Virus record (IMG/VR): IMGVR_UViG_3300027759_000102
Location: 1-58,709 of that record
Origin: a virus
Strand: one strand, 5' to 3'
Length of the DNA: 58,709 nucleotides
Both the position numbers and the translations under genes were made by a program. Every line of letters begins with the position of its first letter. Within the stretch, counting starts at the first letter, position 1. Positions 21,459-28,849 of this stretch are shown in pieces. The notes under the pieces were generated by a model that saw only the letters and a list, made by a program, of their open reading frames with translations, ran no database searches and was not told the DNA's origin.

Positions 21459-22517
21459 ATGGAACGATTATTAGAGATGTTGAGTTACACAAGGGCGCAT
21501 CAATCCGAGGGTGAACGATTGTTTGTTGATAAGTTTATCAACCCGTATAACCCCAAGGTATACAAGACAGGCAATGAAGTATTAGCCTATGTGGTAACGG
21601 TAGGTGGTAAGAAACGCCCGCCTGTGCTGTGGAGTAGCCACGTGGATACTGTGCATGGTAAGGACGACCCTGTCATGCAGACCGTTGTATATGATGAGAG
21701 TGGTGGGTTTGCTTACAAGGATGACGGTCGACCGCTAGGTGCTGATGATGGCGCGGGTGTATGGCTTATGCTCGAGATGATAGACGCTAAGGTAGCGGGC
21801 ACGTATATCTTTCATCGTGGTGAAGAGCGTGGGGGTATTGGCTCAAGCGGTATGGCGTTACACCACAAGGCGTGGCTATCTCAATTCAAGTGGGCTATTG
21901 CGTTCGACCGTAGGGGGGACAGTGACATTATTACCGAGCAGTCACCCGGTGTGTGCGCGTCAGATGACTTTGCCAAAAAACTGGCGATGCTTATCAATGA
22001 GGGCACAGGCTTGACCTACGCGGGTAGTCCAAACGGCATATTCACAGACACGGCAAACTATCGTAGACTAATCCCTGAATGCACTAACCTATCGGTGGGC
22101 TATGACAATGAGCATACGGGAAGTGAGACGTTGGACACGTGGCATCTGATGAATCTACGCAATGCAATGATACGGTTCACAGCGGATATGACTAACTCGC
22201 TACCTGCAACGCGTGACCATACTGCCCCAGACCCAGTGCCTTTGTATGGCAAGTATGGCGCGTGGGATACGTGGAACTACGGGATGCCAGCAACCAAGAA
22301 GAAGAAAGCAGCGCGCGCAGTGAATGTTGCAGACAACATAATGGATTGGTCAGCCGATGACGTTGCGCAGATGCGGTTCAATGACTTAGTGAAGTTAGTG
22401 CGGGAGGCACACCCAGAAGATGTAGCAGGGCTAATCGTAAGACTAGCCGAGGATGTGCAGTATGTAAGTGAGCAATACTATGAAGCGACAGGCGAGGAGT
22501 CTAGTAGTTATACCTAG
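21459..22517 (+). CDS. M20/M28-type zinc metallopeptidase
   Basis: This 352-residue protein has the metal-ligand pattern of co-catalytic zinc exopeptidases. SHVDTVHG (H61, D63) opens the site, GADDGAG (D96/D97) bridges, RGEERGGIGS gives the catalytic Glu pair (E122/E123), FDRRGDSD follows (D150), and DNEHTGSE supplies the last His (H219). M20/M28/M42 enzymes remove amino acids from peptides or hydrolyse amide bonds. The ATG at 21459 (AAAGGA seven bases before) is preferred over the ATG at 21438, which lies inside palindrome copy 8. The C-terminal 80 residues (KKKKAARAV, then an acidic helical end) are extra. The target is unknown. Confidence 0.82.
   Translation: MERLLEMLSYTRAHQSEGERLFVDKFINPYNPKVYKTGNEVLAYVVTVGGKKRPPVLWSSHVDTVHGKDDPVMQTVVYDESGGFAYKDDGRPLGADDGAGVWLMLEMIDAKVAGTYIFHRGEERGGIGSSGMALHHKAWLSQFKWAIAFDRRGDSDIITEQSPGVCASDDFAKKLAMLINEGTGLTYAGSPNGIFTDTANYRRLIPECTNLSVGYDNEHTGSETLDTWHLMNLRNAMIRFTADMTNSLPATRDHTAPDPVPLYGKYGAWDTWNYGMPATKKKKAARAVNVADNIMDWSADDVAQMRFNDLVKLVREAHPEDVAGLIVRLAEDVQYVSEQYYEATGEESSSYT
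21976..21988 (+). repeat. 13-mer AAAAACTGGCGAT, copy C (inside peptidase gene)
   Basis: Here the bases encode KKLAM in the peptidase, a different frame from copy D. Confidence 0.75.
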
Positions 22518-22530
22518 CGGACATTGTCCG
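22518..22530. repeat. CGGAC palindrome, copy 9
   Basis: CGGACATTGTCCG within AGCGGACATTGTCCGTT. It directly follows the peptidase stop (TAG) and precedes the next gene's AGGAG. It is the last copy I see. Confidence 0.8.
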
Positions 22531-22549
22531 TTGACCAACAGGAGATAAG

Positions 22550-22714
22550 ATGAGAGACCATATAAAAAATCGTAAGGCATTAATTGCAGTAATCATGAAC
22601 GAAGGGAGGTATAAATTTTATAGAAACGTAGAGATGGTGTTTTTCTGTGCGGTAGTGATACCTGCTACCTATTTGTTTTTAATATTATGCTTATCAATAG
22701 GAGATATAAAATGA
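22550..22714 (+). CDS. Small membrane protein
   Basis: An ATG at 22550 with CAGGAGATAAG in front encodes 54 residues. A basic N terminus (RDHIKNRKALIAVIMNEG) is followed by one hydrophobic helix (about 29-50, MVFFCAVVIPATYLFLILCL). It overlaps the next gene as ATGA. A single-pass inner-membrane protein is likely; function unknown. Confidence 0.6.
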   Translation: MRDHIKNRKALIAVIMNEGRYKFYRNVEMVFFCAVVIPATYLFLILCLSIGDIK

Positions 22715-22899
22715 TAGACGGAATGACGTTCGTATTAGTAGTAGCGGCAGTGGGTTTCGTAGCATTCACAAGTGGATGGTATTTGGGGCGGCAGAACGCA
22801 GCTTTGTTGTTTGCATCCTTTATGAATGACCTAGACACTGAATTCAACGGCAAGATTTTTGAATGGGTTATGCGTAGACGTGAGGAGATGAAGAAATGA
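22711..22899 (+). CDS. Small membrane-anchored protein
   Basis: The ATG at 22711 has TAGGAG eight bases upstream and gives 62 residues: one N-terminal hydrophobic helix (about 5-25, MTFVLVVAAVGFVAFTSGWYL) and a charged tail ending RRREEMKK. An upstream in-frame ATG would overlap the previous gene and lacks a ribosome site. ATGA overlaps on both sides suggest coupled translation with its neighbours. Unknown function. Confidence 0.6.
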   Translation: MIDGMTFVLVVAAVGFVAFTSGWYLGRQNAALLFASFMNDLDTEFNGKIFEWVMRRREEMKK

Positions 22900-23300
22900 A
22901 AAAGATGATACGACTGATGGATTTGGTTGAGAGCCAATTAAGGCACAAGAAGAATTTTAAGGACATGCTGAATGTTTTGGGATACGATCTTGGGAATCTA
23001 TTTGCAAGCGTTAAGGACGACCAACCTTTCGAGGTCTTGTTGCATACCTTTATTAGCAGTGTTTACAAAGGCAAGCAGGCGTGGGAGGAGTACGAAGTTA
23101 AGGAGACAAAGTCTGTGATTGACGAGTGGTATGACAAGTGTAGCCCTGCTAGGGAAGACCTACCTATGGATGCGCTAACGCATATAGCTGAAGCTAATGA
23201 CTTGGTGCTGTCAGACAACCTTATAGGGTTTACCCAAGCATTGATAGCCGAGATGAACATGAACAAGGAGATACAGAATGAAAGAGATGCTCTATATTAA
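22896..23300 (+). CDS. Hypothetical early protein
   Basis: This 134-residue helical protein reads IRLMDLVESQLRHKKNFKDML, VLLHTFISSVYKGKQAWEEYE, then EANDLVLSDNLIGFTQALIAE. It starts in an ATGA overlap. No signal peptide or metal motif. It overlaps the following gene by 23 bases. I recognise no family. Confidence 0.6.
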   Translation: MKKMIRLMDLVESQLRHKKNFKDMLNVLGYDLGNLFASVKDDQPFEVLLHTFISSVYKGKQAWEEYEVKETKSVIDEWYDKCSPAREDLPMDALTHIAEANDLVLSDNLIGFTQALIAEMNMNKEIQNERDALY

Positions 23301-23703
23301 TAAGGTAAGTGCCGAGCAGGTGGGTGGGGGTAACGAGGTTGACTTCGTGCATCTACCCAACGGGCAAGTGCTTGGCATTAACGATGAGTGTGTGGGCTTG
23401 TATACGTCTATGCAGGCTTTTTGGGATAATGAAACGCCCTTATGGAGTCAGTGGTTAAAAAGAAAGGAGATTAAAGGAATGAAAAACTGGCGATTACAAA
23501 GCACAGACGCGCCAACATGGGAAGATGCAATGGATGCGCTTGCAGATGAGCGGGTGTGGTTGCGGGAAACTTTATACAACCTCATCGGGTTGTGGGAAAT
23601 GGAAGCACCCATGACAGACATAGAAAATTCTATACATAAAGCAAAGCTCATGCTAGAGTATACATCCACTAAAGAGGAGAGCGATGAATTTAAGAGAGGA
23701 TGA
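23278..23703 (+). CDS. Hypothetical early protein, possibly two fused parts
   Basis: This 141-residue protein starts after AAGGAG. The first 67 residues (YINKVSAEQVGGGNEVDFVHL, NGQVLGINDECVGLY) look beta-rich. The rest is helical and begins at an internal AAAGGAATG that could be a second start (MKNWRLQSTDAPTWEDAMDA), which contains 13-mer copy D. It could therefore yield two products. Unknown function; overlaps the next gene by 20 bases. Confidence 0.6.
   Translation: MKEMLYINKVSAEQVGGGNEVDFVHLPNGQVLGINDECVGLYTSMQAFWDNETPLWSQWLKRKEIKGMKNWRLQSTDAPTWEDAMDALADERVWLRETLYNLIGLWEMEAPMTDIENSIHKAKLMLEYTSTKEESDEFKRG
23482..23494 (+). repeat. 13-mer AAAAACTGGCGAT, copy D (inside a gene)
   Basis: Encodes KNWR right after an internal ATG. 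The reading frame differs from copy C, so the bases, not the protein, are shared. Confidence 0.75.
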
Positions 23704-24049
23704 GATACGCGCCGTATTGCGGTTTATGAGCGCGGAGTTAGAAGTTATTGAGAACTACGATTTATTAAAAGCAGGGGGGCAGAGATTCATTGCCATCATC
23801 AGCCACATTGACGGCACGAAAGTCTCATACCCCAGTGACAATCGTATTGATGCGGTTACAGACGCATGGGATGTATTCAAAAGCTACATGAAGACAGATG
23901 ACAAAGGAGACCCAGAATGGCTTAACAAAACATTGCTTGCAGATTTAGAAGTGCAGTTAAAACGAAATCAAATCACGGAGAACAGAGATGTCAAAAAACT
24001 TAAGCGAAGTAAATCTAACACCGCAGGTATCCCTCGCAGAAGCTGCTGA
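23684..24049 (+). CDS. Hypothetical early protein
   Basis: This 121-residue protein reads REDEIRAVLRFMSAELEVIENY, then QRFIAIISHIDGTKVSYP, then WDVFKSYMKTDDKGDPEWLN. Its last 62 bases overlap the start of the AAA+ gene in another frame, so the basic tail (KKLKRSKSN) may be an overlap by-product. The ATG has GAGAG near it. No family is recognised. Confidence 0.6.
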   Translation: MNLREDEIRAVLRFMSAELEVIENYDLLKAGGQRFIAIISHIDGTKVSYPSDNRIDAVTDAWDVFKSYMKTDDKGDPEWLNKTLLADLEVQLKRNQITENRDVKKLKRSKSNTAGIPRRSC

Positions 24050-25070
24050 TCTTGTGCAGCATGTTGGGAATGATGTTACGTTTGTGTTTGAGGGTGAGGT
24101 AGGTATTGGCAAGTCCTATATGCTGTATGAGTTGGGCAAGCGAATGCCTGAATATCAATGCGTGTATGCAGAGATGCCAACCTTTGACGTAGGTGATATG
24201 AATGGTGTGCCGTTCACTGAAACAATCAACGGTATCAAGGTAACCCGCTTTGCACCTAATTCTATGTTGCAGATTTATCAAGATCGCCCTGTGCTATTCA
24301 TGGCAGACGAGGTTGGTAAGACATCGCGCCAAGTGCAGAATACCTTATTGCGTTTGTTTCACGAGAAGAAGATTGGTGAGTATGCGCTACCCCCGAACAG
24401 CATAGTCTTTGGCACTACCAATCTGGTGGGTGAGGGGCTAGGCGATTACCTGCAAGCACATGCGTATAACCGCGTATCGGTAGTGCCCATAGCCAAGCCC
24501 GATGCAAACGAAGTCTATGCGTTTGGTTCAAAGGATGGGTGGCATCCGATTATCTTGGCGTGGATGAAACGATTCCCGCATTGCCTTGCGTCATACCGTG
24601 AAGGTGAGGGCAACCCGTATATCCATTATCCACACAAGACTGACAAGGCGTTCGTCACAGGTCGTAGCTTGAACAAGGCGAGTCATATCATGTGGAAGCG
24701 GCATCTCATCAGCCCACGTGCATTAGAAGTAGCACTCATTGGTTGTGTAGGTGCGGCAGCAGCATCGGGCATCTTATCGTTCACACAGGTTGATTCTACG
24801 CTGGCAACGTGGGACTCTATCGTGCAGACACCCAATACCGCTACTGTCCCAGACGCATCGAACTTCGCGGCTAACTATATCACGGTGTTCAGTGCTATCC
24901 ATCTTGTGAAGCGCGATACATTCTCAGCATGGATGACGTATCTCAAGCGACTCCCCAAGGAGTATCAGGGTGTGTTTGCTAGGAATGTTCAGGAGGCACC
25001 CGCAGGGGTTATTGCTGTGGAGAACCGAGCGTTCATCGCATGGGCTACTGAAAATCACTGGATGGCTTAA
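23988..25070 (+). CDS. MoxR-type AAA+ ATPase
   Basis: This 360-residue ATPase has Walker A GEVGIGKS (36-43), Walker B VLFMADEVGK (102-111), sensor 1 VFGTTN (140-145) and an Arg in AYNRVSVV (162) as likely finger. Between Walker A and B lie PTFDVGDMNGVPF and FAPNSML, typical of MoxR/CobS-like ATPases that work with VWA proteins. Such pairs remodel proteins or insert metals. GGAG precedes the ATG. The VWA gene starts two bases after its stop and the DUF3150-like gene follows, a conserved set. The client is unknown. Confidence 0.85.
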   Translation: MSKNLSEVNLTPQVSLAEAADLVQHVGNDVTFVFEGEVGIGKSYMLYELGKRMPEYQCVYAEMPTFDVGDMNGVPFTETINGIKVTRFAPNSMLQIYQDRPVLFMADEVGKTSRQVQNTLLRLFHEKKIGEYALPPNSIVFGTTNLVGEGLGDYLQAHAYNRVSVVPIAKPDANEVYAFGSKDGWHPIILAWMKRFPHCLASYREGEGNPYIHYPHKTDKAFVTGRSLNKASHIMWKRHLISPRALEVALIGCVGAAAASGILSFTQVDSTLATWDSIVQTPNTATVPDASNFAANYITVFSAIHLVKRDTFSAWMTYLKRLPKEYQGVFARNVQEAPAGVIAVENRAFIAWATENHWMA

Positions 25071-25072
25071 TC

Positions 25073-26245
25073 ATGTATGCCAATTCGTTAACTCCCGAAC
25101 AGTGGGTGGGTAAGAACACGCTCGATGTAATTATGCACCCGCAGTATCGTTCACTTGGCGCGGTAGTCCTGATGGGCAAGACCTCTATCGGGGATTGCCC
25201 TACCGCATACACCGATGGGCTTAACGTAGTGTATGGCGAGAACTTTATCTCTAAGCTGCTTGACACGGAGATGCGGTTCTTAATTCTACACGAGAACATG
25301 CACAAGGCATTACGCCACATGGTGACTTGGCTATGGATGTTTAAGGAAGATGCAGAGTTAGCCAACCTTGCCTGTGACCTAGTGATTAACCTGATGTTGG
25401 TTACATCTGACCCTAACCAAACCTTTATACAGATGCCGAAGGGCGGTGCGCTTGATGCTAAGTATGAGGGGTTAGATGCGGGTGAGGTGTATCGGTTGCT
25501 GAAGCAGGATAAAGAGTCAGGTTCAGGCAGTGCTAAGTATGCTGGGTTTGATTCGCATGAGTGGGGGTCAGCAGTGGCTCGTAGTGATGCGGAGGTTGCA
25601 GAGATCAGTAAGTCTATCGAAGATGCACTGCAAAGCACATCCATGCTAGCAGGTAGTATGAGTGCATTGATGAGCAGGGCTATCACTGAGTCTGTCCTAC
25701 CAACCGTTCGTTGGGAAGATCAACTGCGGGACTTCGTTACTTCTATATGTAGCGGGCGACAACTATCCACATGGCGCAGACCCAACCGTAGGTATATAGA
25801 CAGCGGTATCTACATGCCATCTTCGTATAGCGAAACAGTCGGGCGTATGTGTATTGCTGTTGATACGTCAGGTTCTATCTCAGGTGCACCGCTTAACCTG
25901 ATGCTAGCAGAGGTCAGTAGTCTTGCTATAGTTCTTCAACCAGAAGTAGTTGATTTGTTGTATTGGGATAGCCGAGTCGCCGCACATGAGCAGTATGGTG
26001 TGGGGCAGTATGAGCGTTTGATTGACTCGACTAAACCCAAAGGGGGTGGGGGGACTACACCCTCGTGTGTAACAGCATACTTAGCAGACAACAACATCAA
26101 GCCTGAGTGTGTGATTATGTTGACTGATGGGTATGTAGGAAGTGATTGGGGTGGGATGTGGACCTGCCCTGTCTTGTGGTGCATCGTGAATAACAAACGC
26201 GCGTCTGCCCCCACAGGTAAAACCATCCACATTAAAACTTACTAG
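25073..26245 (+). CDS. VWA protein with metallopeptidase-like N-terminal domain (DUF2201-type)
   Basis: This 390-residue protein has two parts. The N-terminal part has HENMH (73-77), an HExxH zinc site, followed by ANLACDLVIN (about 98-107), the D..IN pattern that supplies the third ligand in DUF2201_N proteins. The C-terminal VWA part has a complete MIDAS: DTSGS (264-268), GGGTTP (326-331) and TDGY (351-354). It is the natural partner of the preceding MoxR ATPase. The intact HExxH suggests real peptidase activity, though the family is mostly uncharacterised. Two bases separate it from the ATPase gene. Confidence 0.85.
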   Translation: MYANSLTPEQWVGKNTLDVIMHPQYRSLGAVVLMGKTSIGDCPTAYTDGLNVVYGENFISKLLDTEMRFLILHENMHKALRHMVTWLWMFKEDAELANLACDLVINLMLVTSDPNQTFIQMPKGGALDAKYEGLDAGEVYRLLKQDKESGSGSAKYAGFDSHEWGSAVARSDAEVAEISKSIEDALQSTSMLAGSMSALMSRAITESVLPTVRWEDQLRDFVTSICSGRQLSTWRRPNRRYIDSGIYMPSSYSETVGRMCIAVDTSGSISGAPLNLMLAEVSSLAIVLQPEVVDLLYWDSRVAAHEQYGVGQYERLIDSTKPKGGGGTTPSCVTAYLADNNIKPECVIMLTDGYVGSDWGGMWTCPVLWCIVNNKRASAPTGKTIHIKTY

Positions 26246-26255
26246 GAGATTCAAA

Positions 26256-27107
26256 ATGAGTATAGCTGATAAAGGTCTATTGGTTAACATCACGTTGTCT
26301 GTATGGTCTGGTCGTAAGCTAGACAAGCAGGTGTCCGAAGAAGTAGACGTAGCCAAGAGCACCCGTGCGCGGGCGGGTAATTACAACAAGAACTTATTTG
26401 CAGGTGTAGATGAGTTAGATGCAGTGCGCCGCATCTCGGGTGAGATAAGAAACTGGCACCACACGCAAACGCTACCGTGGTCAGATGGTGGTGATCGCTT
26501 GTTGACCATGCGTAACTTCAAGGACTATAAAGATGGGTTGCTACAACGTCAACAAGATTTTGCTGCGGCAGTTGCCGCGTTCTGTGATCGCTACCCACAC
26601 TTGATCTCGGCTCAAGCGTTTACGATGGGGCGGTTGTTTAACCGTGATGAATACCCCGATGCGAAAGATATTGCAGCGAAGTTTGATATGCAATATACTT
26701 TTTCACCGGTGGCTGATGTTGCTGATTGGCGGGTAACTGCTGATGACGACATCCGGAATGAATTAGATAGTCAATACAGGAAGGTCTACGACGATAGGCT
26801 AACAAGTGTAACCAAAGAATTGTGGGATAGGTTGCATACCTGCTTGCAACATATGAACGAACGGTTAACCGTTCCACAAGGCGGAGAGAAGAAGATATTC
26901 AGGGATAGCTTGCTCGACAACGCGGTTGAGTTATGTGGGCTATTAACCAAACTGAATATCACCAACGATCCGAAGTTAGAAGAAGCACGTAAAGCATTAG
27001 AGTCTACTGTATGCAACGTGGATATCAAGGACTTACGGAAAGATGTTGGTGCGCGTATTGAAATCACCACGCAAGTCAATGACATCCTTAGTCGATTTGA
27101 ATTTTAA
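26256..27107 (+). CDS. DUF3150-like third component of the AAA+/VWA set
   Basis: This 283-residue protein reads LVNITLSVWSGRKLDKQVSEE, KNLFAGVDELDAVRRISGEIR, WSDGGDRLLTMRNFKDYKDG and a long helical C-terminal half ending TQVNDILSRFEF. This is the pattern of the DUF3150 family, which I know from phages and plasmids next to MoxR and VWA genes. No catalytic motif is seen; it is likely an adaptor or substrate for the ATPase. AGGAG precedes the ATG 11 bases after the VWA stop. Confidence 0.75.
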   Translation: MSIADKGLLVNITLSVWSGRKLDKQVSEEVDVAKSTRARAGNYNKNLFAGVDELDAVRRISGEIRNWHHTQTLPWSDGGDRLLTMRNFKDYKDGLLQRQQDFAAAVAAFCDRYPHLISAQAFTMGRLFNRDEYPDAKDIAAKFDMQYTFSPVADVADWRVTADDDIRNELDSQYRKVYDDRLTSVTKELWDRLHTCLQHMNERLTVPQGGEKKIFRDSLLDNAVELCGLLTKLNITNDPKLEEARKALESTVCNVDIKDLRKDVGARIEITTQVNDILSRFEF

Positions 27108-27116
27108 GGAGATGTA

Positions 27117-27413
27117 ATGACACCAGAAGGTAAGGTAAAGAAACAAGTCACTGACCTACTAAAGAAAGTTAACGCCTATTACTTCTTCCCCGCAACAGGG
27201 GGGTATGGGCGTTCTGGTGTTCCCGATATAGTTGCATGTTACCGCGGTCGCTTTATTGCTATTGAATGTAAGGCGGGTAAGGGTGAACCCACTGCGCTAC
27301 AAACCCGAGAGTTGTTTAGGGTGCGAGGTGAAGGGGGGTTTGCTTTGGTCATCCGTGAGAGCACCGTCTTTAAAGTTCAAGAACTATTAGAGTCTATTAG
27401 GGAGTCGCACTAA
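27117..27413 (+). CDS. VRR-NUC domain nuclease
   Basis: This 98-residue protein is a stand-alone VRR-NUC domain of the PD-(D/E)xK fold. GVPDIVA (34-40) gives the active Asp, FIAIECKAG (46-54) gives E50 and K52, and TALQ (59-62) completes the site. Such nucleases act on branched or flap DNA. It follows the DUF3150-like gene after AAGGAG and overlaps the next start as TAATG. Probable role: resolving replication intermediates or degrading host DNA. Confidence 0.82.
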   Translation: MTPEGKVKKQVTDLLKKVNAYYFFPATGGYGRSGVPDIVACYRGRFIAIECKAGKGEPTALQTRELFRVRGEGGFALVIRESTVFKVQELLESIRESH

Positions 27414-27871
27414 TGTCGGACAATACTTTTCTTTATACGCAAGCAAGTAAGAAGTTGTTTGCCGCGATCATCCACCGCGCCGTGATGGATACTTGTATGA
27501 ACGCCGGAGTTAAACGGAGAGGAAGGAAGGCTAAGAACTTAATTACGGGGGAAGATGTAGAAGAAGAGAATGACGTATCGAAGACCGTGCAAGAGGCGTT
27601 TGAATTTTTGTTTGATGACAAGTGCCCTTACGCAATAATCTACCTGTCGTTCTTAGATATAGACATTGCGTATTTTCGTGATAGGTTATTGAAGACTATG
27701 TATGCAAGTAGCAAACAACCTGTGGCAGTGCTACGCCCCAATTCAATAACGAGTTCACAGAAACGGCGGTTCCTATTTAATTACAACAACTACCTTAAAG
27801 AATTTGAACGCAAGGAGTTTGAAAGACAGCGTAAAGAATTTGATAAACAACGAAAGGAGTGGCGAACATGA
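27413..27871 (+). CDS. Hypothetical protein with charged C-terminal helix
   Basis: This 152-residue protein has a body with AAIIHRAVMDTCMNAGVKR, TVQEAFEFLFDDKCPYAIIYL and LRPNSITSSQKRRFLFNY. A C-terminal helix shows a repeated EFERKEFERQRKEFDKQRKE pattern, probably a short coiled coil. TAATG overlap links it to the nuclease gene. No family recognised. Confidence 0.65.
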   Translation: MSDNTFLYTQASKKLFAAIIHRAVMDTCMNAGVKRRGRKAKNLITGEDVEEENDVSKTVQEAFEFLFDDKCPYAIIYLSFLDIDIAYFRDRLLKTMYASSKQPVAVLRPNSITSSQKRRFLFNYNNYLKEFERKEFERQRKEFDKQRKEWRT

Positions 27872-27987
27872 CGGAGATGGAGATAGTTTGGTTTGGTATG
27901 GGGTGTGCAGTAGGCGCACTATTATATATGCTGTATACGGACTTAATGCGTGGCACACCCCACGATGACAAGTATGGCAAATATTAA
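27868..27987 (+). CDS. Tiny membrane protein
   Basis: An ATG at 27868 with AAGGAG 11 bases upstream encodes 39 residues with one hydrophobic stretch (IVWFGMGCAVGALLYMLY) and a polar tail. It overlaps genes on both sides. Real but unassigned; single-pass membrane protein likely. Confidence 0.5.
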   Translation: MTEMEIVWFGMGCAVGALLYMLYTDLMRGTPHDDKYGKY

Positions 27988-28333
27988 ACCTAAGATGTCT
28001 AAACGTGCCGCTGAGTTTTTAGTCGAGGGTGCGCGTCTAGATTTAGCAATGAATAGATTGCCGGATGATGTTTTAGCTGAGTTAGTTAAACGCTTTGGAT
28101 ACCTTCCATACGGTAAAAGGATTCAAGTTATTGTAGGGGCGAGAAACAAAAAAGCGGCTGAAGCATTTTGGGATAAGAAATATGATGTTGCAGTTTATTG
28201 GTTACGGGCTTCAGGATTTCCCGATGACGCACGAATGAAGATGCCCGGGCGTGATGCAACTGTTGGAATTTTATCTCCACGAATGTTTGGCAGACTAGGG
28301 CAACCTCAACATGATTGGAAGTATGTTAAATAA
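27965..28333 (+). CDS. Hypothetical basic protein
   Basis: About 122 residues: KPKMSKRAAEFLVEGARLDLA, LPDDVLAELVKRFGYLPYGKR, IQVIVGARNKKAAEAFWDKKY, then MPGRDATVGILSPRMFGRL. It is basic with alpha/beta character. The start is uncertain: ATG 27965, ATG 27974 and GTG 27950 are all in frame and none has a clear ribosome site. No family recognised. Confidence 0.6.
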   Translation: MTSMANIKPKMSKRAAEFLVEGARLDLAMNRLPDDVLAELVKRFGYLPYGKRIQVIVGARNKKAAEAFWDKKYDVAVYWLRASGFPDDARMKMPGRDATVGILSPRMFGRLGQPQHDWKYVK

Positions 28334-28343
28334 AAGGATAGAT

Positions 28344-28520
28344 ATGGAGAACGATGAAGAGTTAAGAGATTTCTTCGCGGCGTTTGCTATGAATGGAATT
28401 ATTGCCAGAGGTGGATTACATCCTAACCTTATGCCTGAAAACGCAATGGCTAGAAGGGCTTATGAATTGGCAGACGCAATGTTAGCCGAACGTACACAAG
28501 GGAGAGAACAAGATGACTAG
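28344..28520 (+). CDS. Small conserved phage protein
   Basis: The ATG at 28344 with AAAGGAT upstream gives 58 residues: ENDEELRDFFAAFAMNGIIA, then MARRAYELADAMLAERTQ. The LRD.FAA.AM..(20)..A..AYELADAMLAER pattern occurs in very many small phage and prophage proteins with no known function. A start 33 bases upstream lacks a ribosome site. Confidence 0.65.
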   Translation: MENDEELRDFFAAFAMNGIIARGGLHPNLMPENAMARRAYELADAMLAERTQGREQDD

Positions 28521-28686
28521 AGACGAGGCATGGCAGAAGTTTTGCGAAGAGAAGATGCCACAGCGCCGTGGTTATATATTCCCGCAAGAAGGCGCATTTT
28601 GGGATTGTTGGGTAATGGCGTGGCGAGCAGGTTATCTTGAGGGATTGAAGTCAATAACAAGGGACAAGGAGTATCTCAATGACTAA
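28513..28686 (+). CDS. Tiny early protein
   Basis: An ATG at 28513, in a short overlap with the previous gene and after GGGAGAG, encodes 57 residues: TRDEAWQKFCEEKMPQRRGYI, FWDCWVMAWRAGYLEGLKS. The Trp-rich A.W.AWRAGY pattern resembles small phage proteins of unknown role. It overlaps the next gene by eight bases. Confidence 0.55.
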   Translation: MTRDEAWQKFCEEKMPQRRGYIFPQEGAFWDCWVMAWRAGYLEGLKSITRDKEYLND

Positions 28687-28849
28687 AGAACCGACAGGTT
28701 GGATAATAAAAAAAGGTGAAGATCAGGCAGAGGAAATAATGATCGACTACCTGCTTCTTAAAGTTCAACAGAAAGACTGGCATGGTGTGTCAGATGCAGC
28801 TAATGACTTGCGAGAGATGAGCGCACGAAAGGAGAAGAACAATGACTAA
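28679..28849 (+). CDS. Tiny early protein
   Basis: An ATG at 28679 after AAGGAG encodes 56 residues: TKEPTGWIIKKGEDQAEEIM, IDYLLLKVQQKDWHGVSDAA, then a basic acidic helical end. It overlaps the next start by eight bases. Likely helical; no family. Confidence 0.55.
   Translation: MTKEPTGWIIKKGEDQAEEIMIDYLLLKVQQKDWHGVSDAANDLREMSARKEKNND

Noticed and set aside
21438-21461. Earlier start for the zinc peptidase
   Set aside because: The ATG at 21438 lies within palindrome copy 8 and has no ribosome site; AAAGGA fits the ATG at 21459.
17513-22530. The palindromes as a CRISPR array
   Set aside because: Spacing is irregular (75 to over 1700 bases), copies lie in and between genes, and there are no cas genes; the Cas4-like nuclease is a general RecB-family protein here.
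23684-24049. Programmed frameshift joining the 121-residue protein to the AAA+ ATPase
   Set aside because: The ATPase has its own GGAG and ATG, and no slippery heptamer stands before the stop; simple overlap is enough.
25045-25686. Long open frame on the minus strand inside the AAA+/VWA region
   Set aside because: It is antisense to the VWA protein with intact motifs, lacks a ribosome site, and its composition (Ser/Leu-rich) is that of a shadow frame.
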